From the NCBI GenBank assembly GCA_944384295.1, contig CALWSU010000002.1, forward strand, positions 62,001 through 126,000: a stretch of DNA of 64,000 nucleotides. Reading direction: 5' to 3'. The DNA comes from an uncultured Lachnospiraceae bacterium. GTDB taxonomy: Bacteria; Bacillota; Clostridia; Lachnospirales; Anaerotignaceae. Both the position numbers and the translations under genes were made by a program. The notes beneath the pieces are model-generated. The model saw nothing but the letters and a program-made list of their open reading frames with translations, made no database searches and was not told the DNA's origin. The stretch's first letter is position 1; each line of letters starts with the position of its first letter. Shown one piece after another: positions 56,027 through 64,000 of this stretch.

Positions 56027-57400
56027 TTATTTTCTTTCGACTACTGGTACTTCATCATCAGACCAGCCATCCAAATTGTCATTAAACAAATATTTTTTCG
56101 TTTCTGCCGCAATGACGCCACTCAAACCTAACAGAGCAACCAAGTTCGGGAATGCCATCAATGCATTCAGAATATCTGCGATACCCCAAACCAGATCCAA
56201 GCTGATTACAGAACCAACAAATACTACGATTGTCCAAAGAACACGGAATGGCATAATTGCTTTTTCGCCTACCAGATATACCCAACATCTTTCGCCGTAG
56301 TAACTCCAGCCAAGGATGGTAGACCATGCAAATGTAATCAAACCAACTGTCAATACGATAGGTCCAACAACAGGGATTGTTGCAAATGCTGCGGAAGAAA
56401 GATCGCCACCTGTCAAACCTTGCATACCATCGGGATTTTTCAAAATAGAGGAAACCAAAACCAAACCTGTCATTGCACAAACGATAATGGTATCCCAGAA
56501 TACACCTGTCATCGCAATCAAACCTTGACGTACAGGGTTTCTTGTCATCGCTGCTGCATCGGCGATAGGCGCAGAACCTAAACCAGATTCATTTGTAAAC
56601 AGACCACGCGCAATACCAAAACGAATTGCCATCATCACTGTTGCACCAACAAAACCGCCGCCCATTGCATTGCCTGTAAACGCGCTAGAGATAATCAGTT
56701 TCAATGCATCCAACAGGAAAGCACGATTCAGAATCAAAATAATGATACAACCTAAAACATAGAAACCAGCCATAAAAGGAACCAGTTTTTCACAAACTTT
56801 TGCGATAGATTTTACACCGCCCAGAATAACCAGACCTGTACCAATGGTCAGTACAATACCAGAAATCACAGGAGAAATATGGAATGTGTTGTATACCATA
56901 CCAGTAATGGAGTTGCCTTGTGTACCATTCCCGATACCGAAACATGCAATCCCTGCAAACAGCGCAAACAGTACGCCCAGCCATTTTGCTTTCATACCTC
57001 TTTCCAGCGTATACATAGGACCACCATTCATCGCGCCGTCGCTGCCTTTTACTCTGTATTTGATTGCCAATACTGCTTCACCGTATTTGGAAGCAATCCC
57101 AAACAAACCAGTCAGCCATACCCAGAACACTGCACCAGGACCACCAGATGCAACCGCTGTTGCAACACCAACGATGTTCCCAGTACCAATGGTTGCTGCT
57201 AAAGCAGTTGCCAAAGCACCGAAACCAGATACGTCACCTTCTGCTTCTTTATCTGGTGTAATAGATAATTTAATGCCTTTGAATACATATCTTTGGATCA
57301 CTTTTGTACGTATTGTCAAAAATACATGTGTACCAAAGAGCAATATCAGCATAACAGGTCCCCATACAACACCTTGGATACTAGAAATAATGTCCATCAT
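56027..57400 (-). CDS. AGCS family sodium:alanine/glycine symporter, copy 2
   Basis: 457 residues, same layout and signatures as copy 1 (NIVGVATAVASGGPGAVFW, GLFTNESGLGSAPI). ATG 57400 follows GGAGGGAATTTA, nearly identical to the copy 1 ribosome site, so the duplication includes the start region. Differences cluster in a periplasmic/loop region (AFTGNAMGGGF against AFTPQAAGGGF) and the C-terminal tail. The upstream region differs completely from copy 1 and carries possible operator repeats. Confidence 0.93.
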   Translation of the reverse strand: MMDIISSIQGVVWGPVMLILLFGTHVFLTIRTKVIQRYVFKGIKLSITPDKEAEGDVSGFGALATALAATIGTGNIVGVATAVASGGPGAVFWVWLTGLFGIASKYGEAVLAIKYRVKGSDGAMNGGPMYTLERGMKAKWLGVLFALFAGIACFGIGNGTQGNSITGMVYNTFHISPVISGIVLTIGTGLVILGGVKSIAKVCEKLVPFMAGFYVLGCIIILILNRAFLLDALKLIISSAFTGNAMGGGFVGATVMMAIRFGIARGLFTNESGLGSAPIADAAAMTRNPVRQGLIAMTGVFWDTIIVCAMTGLVLVSSILKNPDGMQGLTGGDLSSAAFATIPVVGPIVLTVGLITFAWSTILGWSYYGERCWVYLVGEKAIMPFRVLWTIVVFVGSVISLDLVWGIADILNALMAFPNLVALLGLSGVIAAETKKYLFNDNLDGWSDDEVPVVERK

Positions 57401-57454
57401 GTTAAATTCCCTCCCTAATCATAAATTAGAATAAGTCCTTCGTTGCGTCAGAGC

Positions 57455-57476
57455 ATATCGACCGCGGTTTCGATAT
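57455..57476. promoter_or_regulatory. Inverted repeat in the leader of AGCS copy 2
   Basis: ATATCGA (57455-57461) and TCGATAT (57470-57476) flank a centre with the palindrome CCGCGG. It could be an operator or an RNA hairpin about 55 bases before the start codon. Confidence 0.5.
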
Positions 57477-57480
57477 ACAA

Positions 57481-57521
57481 TGACATTTTATAAATTTGAT
57501 TAGAACTCACTGACATTTTAT
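57481..57521. repeat. Direct repeat upstream of AGCS copy 2
   Basis: TGACATTTTAT occurs at 57481-57491 and 57511-57521, 30 bases apart, about three helical turns. On the minus strand two TTGACA-type -35 elements lie a little further upstream (57570-57600), without a clear -10. Confidence 0.6.
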
Positions 57522-57811
57522 CCAGAAATTGTAAATCGTGCAAGAGGAGCACCCATATTTTAACAGTATCTTTATGTCAATAATGTAAATATATGTCAAA
57601 TTTATTTGCATTTTTTTTGTTTTTTTGTTCTATTTTTTCTTGAAAAATCAGTATTTATAGACATTTGCACGTTTATTGTATACATAATACAACAAAAACT
57701 TTATTTTGTATACAATATTTATATTGCGGAATGTATTGACCCCTTCCAAAAATATAAAGTATGGTATCTCCCCTTATTATGGTCATATGCTGTATGTAAT
57801 TTTTGTATGCC

Positions 57812-57856
57812 AATCCAAACAAAAGATTTCATTTTTAGAAATATTTTGTTTGGATT
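57812..57856. terminator. Long AT-rich hairpin downstream of the amidohydrolase gene
   Basis: AATCCAAACAAAA (57812-57824) pairs perfectly with TTTTGTTTGGATT (57844-57856), with an inner ATTTC/GAAAT stem. No T-tract follows on the minus strand, so its role as terminator is uncertain. The rest of 57401-57942 is AT-rich and holds no credible gene. Confidence 0.5.
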
Positions 57857-57942
57857 CTGCTTTTGATTTTTTGCAAAGACAAAAAATATATTTTGTTTTT
57901 GTAAATGTTGCAAACGCAAGCAAACCGAAAAAACAAATCTTC

Positions 57943-59511
57943 TTATCCGTTACAATTAAAAATACATTTCCCATTTTGTATCGTTTGTAAAATATGGATA
58001 TTTCGTATCTGTGCAACATCACAGCATAAAGGGTCTTGATTCATGATTACAAAATTTGCAAATTTGCCTTTTTCAATTGTGCCTTTATTTTGCAATTCTC
58101 CATACTGCATGGCTGCGTGTTTTGTGACAGATTGTATCGCTTCATAAACAGTCAATTTTTCTATCCCTCCCAATTGCCGCCCTTCTTTGGTACACCTTGT
58201 CGCAGCGCACCAAATTGTTTCCAACATATCCGGTTGAATCACGGGGGCATCTTGATGCAGTGTAAATGGTAAACCATATGCCAAAGCTGTATGTGCTGGG
58301 CTGATATGCTCCGCACGATATTTCCCAAGCTGCTGCACATGTATATCGCCCCAATGGTACACATGTGCTACAAAAAAAGAGGGTATGATTCCCAATTGTG
58401 TCATTTTTTCTATCTGGTCATAACGTAACAATTGACCATGAATCAAAACTGGGCGTATGGCTGGTCCCCATTCTTTTTTGACTGCTTCATAAACACGCAA
58501 GTATTGATCTATCGCTGCATCGCCATTTGCATGCATCAATAGTTGTTGTTTTTCTCGCACTGCACGTGCCACAAGACGGCTTAAATCCTTATCTTGCAAA
58601 GCAGGGTAGCCTTTTGTACCATCGTCATATAGTTCTGTCACCCATGCAGTTTTGCTTTGTGGTGACCCATCTAAAATGACCTTATAACCTCCGATTTTGA
58701 AATGCCTATCATATACACCACGACAATGCAAAAATGCATCTGAAAACTGATCTGCATGCTGTAAATCTAAATATGCAACGACATCTAAATTTAATTTTTC
58801 TTTTTGATAAAGCATTTGATAAATGGGGAGAATTTCAGGTACAAACATACCTTCTTGTATTGTTGTAATACCATAAGAAGCATATATTTGCTGCGCACGC
58901 TGAAAGGCATGTTCCAATTCTTGCAAACTAGATAAAGGCAATCGTTTCATATATGTGACCCATGCGGTTTCTTCCAATAGTCCCCGTAAAAAATCAATTT
59001 TTCCACCAACCGGATTTTTTGTATCGGCAGTGATACCCAATGTTTGCAAACCTAAAGTATTACAAATCGCAGAATGCCCCGATGCATGCTGTACGACCAA
59101 AGGATTTTGTGGACAAATTTCATCTAAAATAGATTTTGTAGGCAATTGTTTTTCTTTCAAATTTGCATGATTGATTCCCTTTGCAAATACCCATTTGTTG
59201 TCTGAGACATGATTTGTTTGTATAAAATTCAAAATTTTTTCTTTCATCTCTGCATAACAGTATACTTCTGATAAATCTACTTGCAGCATACCATTGGCAA
59301 CACCCATCAAATGTCCGTGGCTATCCAAAAATGCAGGAAACATCGTATTGCCTTGTAAAGATATGATTGTGTCTGCTTCTGGTTCTAACGCTGCTCGTCT
59401 TCCGACTGCTAAAATACGCTCTCCTTCTACCAAAACCGCTTCTACAACAGGTTGTTGTATTTGCATGGTATAGATGGTGCCATTGGTATATAACACTTTT
59501 CCTTTGCACAT
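57943..59511 (-). CDS. YtcJ-like metal-dependent amidohydrolase
   Basis: 522 residues from ATG 59511 (AAAGGAG upstream); the longer frame would start inside a terminator hairpin. The amidohydrolase metal site shows as FPAFLDSHGHL (HxH), VLIHGQLL and HQDAPV with the late aspartate. YtcJ-type enzymes hydrolyse amides or imines; the substrate is unknown. It lies between the AGCS genes and mrp, but a terminator separates it from mrp. Confidence 0.85.
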   Translation of the reverse strand: MCKGKVLYTNGTIYTMQIQQPVVEAVLVEGERILAVGRRAALEPEADTIISLQGNTMFPAFLDSHGHLMGVANGMLQVDLSEVYCYAEMKEKILNFIQTNHVSDNKWVFAKGINHANLKEKQLPTKSILDEICPQNPLVVQHASGHSAICNTLGLQTLGITADTKNPVGGKIDFLRGLLEETAWVTYMKRLPLSSLQELEHAFQRAQQIYASYGITTIQEGMFVPEILPIYQMLYQKEKLNLDVVAYLDLQHADQFSDAFLHCRGVYDRHFKIGGYKVILDGSPQSKTAWVTELYDDGTKGYPALQDKDLSRLVARAVREKQQLLMHANGDAAIDQYLRVYEAVKKEWGPAIRPVLIHGQLLRYDQIEKMTQLGIIPSFFVAHVYHWGDIHVQQLGKYRAEHISPAHTALAYGLPFTLHQDAPVIQPDMLETIWCAATRCTKEGRQLGGIEKLTVYEAIQSVTKHAAMQYGELQNKGTIEKGKFANFVIMNQDPLCCDVAQIRNIHILQTIQNGKCIFNCNG

Positions 59512-59542
59512 GGTCCCATTTCTCCTTTTTTTGTAAAAATAG

Positions 59543-59580
59543 AAAAAGCATTTTTGTATCATTTTACAAAAATGCTTTTT
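59543..59580. terminator. Bidirectional terminator between mrp and the amidohydrolase gene
   Basis: AAAAAGCATTTTTGTA (59543-59558) and its exact complement (59565-59580) form a 16-base stem with a six-base loop; T-rich sequence follows on the minus strand. Confidence 0.8.
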
Positions 59581-59641
59581 CCTGTTTATATGTTTATATG
59601 ATTTTATATTTTGTATCTTTCAGCAAAATCATACCCATCTC

Positions 59642-60466
59642 TTAAATTTTTTCCAAGAAATCTATCATAGGACTCAAGCCTTCCCCATCATAGCTTTCTG
59701 CTTCGCCTCTGTCGCAGCGTGCTGCAATCTCAGGATTGATTGGTAATTTGCATACGACAGGTATGTTATGTTTTGCCGCAATTTCCTCAATATGACTTTC
59801 CCCGAAAATCTGATGTTTTTTGCCGCAATCTGGACAAACAAAATAAGACATATTCTCTACAATACCTAAAATGGGTACATGCATCATTTCTGCCATCTTT
59901 ACCGCTTTATCCACAATCATACCTACCAATTCCTGTGGAGAAGTCACAATAATGATACCGTCCATTGCAATGGATTGAAAAACAGTCAAAGGAACATCGC
60001 CTGTTCCAGGAGGCATATCAATAAACAAATATTCTTCATTTTCCCAAACCACATCACGCCAGAACTGTTTTACTGTTTCTGCAATCAATGGTCCTCTCCA
60101 TACTACAGGGTCTGTATCATTGTCTAACAACAGATTCACAGACATAACATCAATCCCTGTTTTTGTCTTACAAGGCATCATACCCAATTCTGTTCCATAT
60201 GCTTTTTCTTTCAGACCAAATGCTTTTGGAATCGAAGGTCCTGTAATATCTGCGTCTAAAATCCCTGTCTGCTTTCCTTTTCTTTGTGTCAGCACTGCTA
60301 ATGTGCTGGTAACCATAGATTTACCGACCCCACCTTTTCCGCTTACTACCGCAATCACTTTTTTGATGTTACTGTTGGGATTTGGGGACACCAAAAAGTC
60401 TTCTGGTTTACGATGATTGCAATTGGAAGAACAATTCCCACAATCATGAGAACATGTTTCGCTCAT
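59642..60466 (-). CDS. Mrp/NBP35-type iron-sulfur carrier ATPase
   Basis: 274 residues. Cysteine-rich N-terminus (CSHDCGNCSSNC), deviant Walker A GKGGVGKS (about 42-49), PPGTGD motif, and a late CPDCG pair (about 215) likely to bind a bridging cluster. It carries or assembles Fe-S clusters. It lies five bases after a DUF134 gene, a common pairing in anaerobes. Confidence 0.92.
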   Translation of the reverse strand: MSETCSHDCGNCSSNCNHRKPEDFLVSPNPNSNIKKVIAVVSGKGGVGKSMVTSTLAVLTQRKGKQTGILDADITGPSIPKAFGLKEKAYGTELGMMPCKTKTGIDVMSVNLLLDNDTDPVVWRGPLIAETVKQFWRDVVWENEEYLFIDMPPGTGDVPLTVFQSIAMDGIIIVTSPQELVGMIVDKAVKMAEMMHVPILGIVENMSYFVCPDCGKKHQIFGESHIEEIAAKHNIPVVCKLPINPEIAARCDRGEAESYDGEGLSPMIDFLEKI

Positions 60467-60471
60467 AATCT

Positions 60472-60831
60472 TTATCTCTCCTTTGCTTGCTCTTTTTTAC
60501 AACAGAAGGTATGGCATTTTTTACCGCATGGGTTTGCACTGCCTTCGCATAAATCATAATCGCCACCCGCGATTGTCAGCATTTTACCATATACCAATGC
60601 TTCTGCGACTTTATGTCGTGCTTCATTATAGACACCTTGTACTGTCGTTCTTGCAACTTCCATTTGTGCAGCGCATTCCTCTTGTGTATAACCTGCCAAA
60701 TCAATCAAACGTATTGTTTCGTATTCGTCCACTGTCATCACGATTTCTTCAGAACACCCGCCATACAATGGTACAAAGCGATTGCTACGCGGCATTGCAC
60801 AAACTTTTCTACATTTTCTTGGTCTTGGCAT
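60472..60831 (-). CDS. DUF134 family DNA-binding protein
   Basis: 119 residues from ATG 60831 (TAGGAGG upstream; an in-frame start 24 bases earlier precedes that site). [11 protein letters not shown] starts the family, a sigma-70 region 4-like helix-turn-helix ([21 protein letters not shown]) follows, and the C-terminus is cysteine-rich ([10 protein letters not shown]). Probably a metal- or Fe-S-responsive regulator; its target is unknown. Confidence 0.88.
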   Translation of the reverse strand: MPRPRKCRKVCAMPRSNRFVPLYGGCSEEIVMTVDEYETIRLIDLAGYTQEECAAQMEVARTTVQGVYNEARHKVAEALVYGKMLTIAGGDYDLCEGSANPCGKKCHTFCCKKEQAKER

Positions 60832-60872
60832 ACCACACCCTCCTATTTTTGACATATGTTGCTTACCATTTC

Positions 60873-60900
60873 AGTATACTCAAAATCTGACACAAGTCAA
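60873..60900 (-). promoter_or_regulatory. Sigma-A-type promoter of DUF134-mrp
   Basis: TTGACT (60895-60900), 16-base spacer, TATACT (60873-60878) on the minus strand, about 40 bases before the start codon. Apart from this and the terminator at 61169, the gap 60832-61229 shows nothing. Confidence 0.75.
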
Positions 60901-61168
60901 CTAATTTTGTATCTTGAAATCTTCCAAAATAAATTGTAAATTTTCTATAGCTTTGTGTTTTTATGTTCCCGTATAGCTATCTCAAATCTTCATAAATTTT
61001 ATGGATACATTGTATCAATATCTATTTTCATCCTAAGACAACACCGCTATTTTTACAATTTTGATTTTTATATTTCATATATCTTATACAAGAAATCTTT
61101 TATTCTCATGACAAAGTTTATAAATGCTCTACCATTCTTTTTCTTTATTTTCTCCAAAAAACAAGAAA

Positions 61169-61195
61169 ACCGAAAGCCCTTTTATGACTTTCGGT
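61169..61195 (-). terminator. Terminator of the ABC exporter operon
   Basis: ACCGAAAG (61169-61176) and CTTTCGGT (61188-61195) form an 8-base stem; TTTCTTGTTTTTTGG follows on the minus strand. Confidence 0.75.
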
Positions 61196-61229
61196 CATCT
61201 TGTAGGCAACATTTTTCTAATTATTTCAA

Positions 61230-63122
61230 TTATTCTAATTCAAATGCACCTGTATATAATTGATAATATTTTCCTTTTTCTGCAATCAAATGGTCATGAT
61301 CTCCACGTTCGATGATACGACCTTGTTCCAGAACCATAATCACATCTGAGTTTTGTACTGTAGACAAACGGTGTGCAATCACAAATACCGTTCTGCCTTT
61401 CATCAATGCGTCCATACCTCTTTGCACAATTGCTTCTGTTCTGGTATCAATAGAAGAAGTTGCTTCGTCTAAAATCATAACCGGTGGGTCTGCAACCGCT
61501 GCACGTGCGATAGAAATCAACTGTCGTTGTCCTTGCGATAAACCAGAGCCATCGCCCGATAATACCGTTTGATAGCCTTCTGGCAACATACGGATAAAAC
61601 TATCGGCATTCGCTAATTTCGCTGCATTGATACATTCTTCGTCTGTCGCATCTAATTTTCCGTAACGTATGTTGTCCATCACAGTACCTGTAAACAAATT
61701 GACATCTTGCAATACAATACCTAAGGAATGTCGCAAATCTTCCTTTTTGATTTTATTGATATTGATACCATCATATCGTATCTTACCATCTGCAATATCA
61801 TAGAAACGGTTAATCAGATTGGTAATGGTGGTTTTCCCTGCACCTGTTGCACCGACAAAGGCTACTTTCTGTCCGGGTTCTGCGTACAATGTAATATCAT
61901 GTAACACTATTTTTTCTTCTGTGTAACCAAAATCCACATCAAAGAAACGAACATCGCCCGTTAATTTTGTATAGGTCGTAGAGCCATCTTCATGTGGATG
62001 TTTCCATGCCCAAATACCAGTATGTTCTTTACATTCCACTAGTTCGCCTGCTTCATCATATTTCGCATTGACCAAAGTCACATAACCATTGTCAGCTTCG
62101 ACTTCTTCGTCCAACAATGCAAAAATACGTTTGGCACCAGCCATCGCCATAACAACTGAGTTAATCTGTTGTGAAACTTGGCTGATAGGCATAGAAAAGC
62201 TTTTAGAAAGCTGCAAGAAAGACGCAATTGCGCCTAACGTCAAACCACCAATGCCATTGACTGCCAATGCACCGCCCACAATCGCAATCAAAATATATTG
62301 TAAATTCCCTAAGTTCATCATAATGGGCATCAAAATATTTGCATATTGGTTTGCACGAATGGCATTTTCACATAATTCTCCATTTTTCTTATCAAAAATT
62401 TCTTTTGCCTTTTCTTCATGACAGAAAACTTTGACTACTTTCTGACCATGAATCATTTCTTCAATATAACCATTGACATCGCCTAATGCTTCTTGCTGCT
62501 TGATAAAATAGGTACCGCTCTGCCCTGCGATAAATTTGAAAATTTTCATGATGAAAAATACCACAATCAGTACCAATATGGTCAAATGAATACTTGTATA
62601 CAACATAGCACAGAATACTGCAACAATAGTAATGATAGAAGAAAACATTTGTGGTATGCTCATGGATAACATTTGCCGTAATGTATCTGTATCATTGGTA
62701 TAATGGCTCATAATATCCCCATGTGTATGGGTATCAAAGTAACGAATGGGCAATCGTTGCATATGTGCAAACATTTTATCACGAATTTCTTTTAATATCC
62801 CTTGAGAAATGACAACCATGTTTCTGTTATAAAGATATGTTGCACAAATCCCCAAAAGATAAATACCACCCATAGTCAATACCGCTTGAAACAATCCAGA
62901 AAAATCTGGCGCAGCGGTTTGCAACAAGGGCATAATATAATCATCAATTACAATACGTAAAAACATAGAACCTGCTACCCCGGCAATTGCACTAATTACA
63001 ATACAAAGCAATACCAAGGTAAAACGGAATTTATAATTTTTCAAATATCCAAGCAAACGGTTCATGGTTACTTTATCTAATTTTGGTCGTCCCAATGGAA
63101 CGCCTGGTTTCATTCCTCTCAT
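61230..63122 (-). CDS. ABC exporter half-transporter with consensus ATPase site
   Basis: 630 residues: six membrane helices (about 30-330) and an ATPase domain with Walker A GATGAGKTT, signature LSQGQ, and Walker B VMILDEATSSID with the catalytic glutamate. An insertion of about 50 residues (around 355-395, with KHPHEDGSTTY) precedes the ATPase domain. It overlaps the upstream gene by four bases; together they should form a heterodimeric multidrug- or lipid-type exporter. The substrate is unknown. Confidence 0.93.
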   Translation of the reverse strand: MRGMKPGVPLGRPKLDKVTMNRLLGYLKNYKFRFTLVLLCIVISAIAGVAGSMFLRIVIDDYIMPLLQTAAPDFSGLFQAVLTMGGIYLLGICATYLYNRNMVVISQGILKEIRDKMFAHMQRLPIRYFDTHTHGDIMSHYTNDTDTLRQMLSMSIPQMFSSIITIVAVFCAMLYTSIHLTILVLIVVFFIMKIFKFIAGQSGTYFIKQQEALGDVNGYIEEMIHGQKVVKVFCHEEKAKEIFDKKNGELCENAIRANQYANILMPIMMNLGNLQYILIAIVGGALAVNGIGGLTLGAIASFLQLSKSFSMPISQVSQQINSVVMAMAGAKRIFALLDEEVEADNGYVTLVNAKYDEAGELVECKEHTGIWAWKHPHEDGSTTYTKLTGDVRFFDVDFGYTEEKIVLHDITLYAEPGQKVAFVGATGAGKTTITNLINRFYDIADGKIRYDGININKIKKEDLRHSLGIVLQDVNLFTGTVMDNIRYGKLDATDEECINAAKLANADSFIRMLPEGYQTVLSGDGSGLSQGQRQLISIARAAVADPPVMILDEATSSIDTRTEAIVQRGMDALMKGRTVFVIAHRLSTVQNSDVIMVLEQGRIIERGDHDHLIAEKGKYYQLYTGAFELE

Positions 63123-64000
63123 TCTTCCAATCCCCCTTTTTGCTGTGATTCGTATACTTCACGATAGATACTATTATTTTCTAATAACTGCGCATGTGTT
63201 CCGATGCCATTGATTTCGCCATCGTCCAATACCAAAATCATATCTGCATCTTCTACAGAAGAAATTCTTTGCGCAATGATAATTTTAGTTGTGTCTGGAA
63301 TTTCTTCACGGAATGCTTGACGAATCAAAGCATCTGTTTTGGTATCTACTGCACTGGTAGAATCGTCTAATATCAAAATTTTGGGATGTTTGAGCAACGC
63401 ACGTGCGATACAAAGTCTTTGTTTTTGCCCACCAGATACATTGGTACCACCTTGCTCAATATAAGTATCATATCCATCTGGGAAATTTTGTATAAAATCA
63501 TCAGCTTGTGCCAACTGGCAAACATAACGCATTTGCTCGTCAGTTGCATTTTCATCGCCCCAACGCAGATTATCTTTTATTGTACCAGAAAACAGTTCAT
63601 TTTTTTGCAACACCATTGCAACTGCACCACGCAATGTTTCTATATCATATTCACGCACATCTCTGCCGCCTACTTTGACCGAACCTGCCGTAACATCATA
63701 CAATCTGGGAATCATTTGCACCAGTGTACTTTTGGAACTACCCGTACCACCAATAATCCCCACAGTACTACCTGCCGGAATTTCTAAAGAAACATCATGT
63801 AAGCACAATTTATCTGCATGCGCACCATATTGAAAATTGACATGGGAGAAAGAAATGCTACCATCTTTGATTTCATAAACCGGATTTTCTGGATTATGAA
63901 TGTCGCTTTCTTCACTCAATATTTCTGCTGCTCTTTCCATAGAGGCATAAGAAATGGTAATCATAACGAAAACCATAGAAAACATCATCAAACTCATCAA
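63119..64000 (-). CDS. ABC exporter half-transporter, degenerate ATPase site (5' end beyond the window)
   Basis: The last 293 residues: the end of the membrane domain and a full ATPase domain. Walker A reads GGTGSSKST (serine for the usual glycine), the signature is VSGGQ, and Walker B is ILILDDSTSAVD, with aspartate in place of the catalytic glutamate. This is the degenerate half of an asymmetric heterodimer. The stop overlaps the start of the partner gene. Confidence 0.92.
   Translation of the reverse strand: MMSLMMFSMVFVMITISYASMERAAEILSEESDIHNPENPVYEIKDGSISFSHVNFQYGAHADKLCLHDVSLEIPAGSTVGIIGGTGSSKSTLVQMIPRLYDVTAGSVKVGGRDVREYDIETLRGAVAMVLQKNELFSGTIKDNLRWGDENATDEQMRYVCQLAQADDFIQNFPDGYDTYIEQGGTNVSGGQKQRLCIARALLKHPKILILDDSTSAVDTKTDALIRQAFREEIPDTTKIIIAQRISSVEDADMILVLDDGEINGIGTHAQLLENNSIYREVYESQQKGGLEE

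Noticed and set aside
57401-57600. Glycine riboswitch before AGCS copy 2
   Set aside because: Such aptamers often precede AGCS genes, but the conserved glycine-aptamer core sequences are absent.
57706-57990. 94-codon frame in the gap between the amidohydrolase and AGCS genes
   Set aside because: AT-driven composition, spans the long hairpin and runs into the opposite gene; no ribosome site.

Overview
The window looks like a chromosomal segment of a low-GC, Gram-positive anaerobe of the class Clostridia, most likely in or near Lachnospirales. The evidence is the AT-rich sequence, strong GGAGG-type ribosome binding sites, frequent TTG and GTG starts, SLH-type surface protein, FliY/CheC/CheD/CheV chemotaxis genes, FliW-CsrA, and a Bacillus/Clostridium-style fla/che operon. 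Two Na+:alanine-type symporters would suit an amino-acid fermenter, but that is inference; no rRNA or housekeeping marker fixes the species.

Layout. 1-10.6 kb (minus strand): the start of a flagellin gene with tandem sigma-28 promoters and a structured leader; upstream of it an EAL-HDOD protein, a YcxB-like membrane protein, a membrane-anchored protein of unknown function, a very large SLH surface protein, a PilZ protein, an FlhB C-terminal homologue (FlhX) and a FliK/YlqG-like protein. 10.7-15.4 kb (plus): cheA-cheW-cheR-cheB. 15.5-20.5 kb (minus): flgM-flgN-flgK-flgL-DUF6470-fliW-csrA. 20.6-24.8 kb (minus): an orphan FtsE-type ATPase, a FliT-like gene, fliS and fliD. 24.9-26.7 kb (plus): a ParA-type ATPase and a ComFB-domain protein with a long acidic linker. 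27-53.3 kb (minus): one fla/che operon of about 26 kb read from a sigma-A-like promoter at 53266-53294, in the order flgB-flgC-fliE-fliF-fliG-fliH-fliI-fliJ-fliK-flgD-TIGR02530-flgE-flbD-motA-motB-fliM-fliY-cheY-fliO-fliP-fliQ-fliR-flhB-flhA-sigD-flgF-flgG-cheC-cheD-cheV-(EAL-HDOD). 53.9-64 kb (minus): two closely similar AGCS symporters, an amidohydrolase, a DUF134-mrp pair, and a heterodimeric ABC exporter cut by the window end.

How the parts work together. The big operon builds the basal body, export apparatus, hook and motor and makes SigD. SigD candidate sites then lie before flagellin, flgM, fliD and perhaps cheA. FlgM should hold SigD until the hook is finished, and FliW-CsrA should restrain flagellin translation through the leader next to the flagellin gene. 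Chemotaxis is of the Bacillus type (CheA/W/V/R/B/C/D/Y, FliY). No receptor gene lies in the window.

Points of most interest are: the ParA-ComFB pair, together with the absence of flhF and flhG between flhA and sigD; a FliY whose linker carries four copies of a motif resembling the CheY-binding peptide of FliM; a set of c-di-GMP-type modules (two EAL-HDOD, one PilZ, one ComFB), at least two of which have lost key ligand or catalytic residues; and an FtsE without FtsX and with a changed Q-loop.
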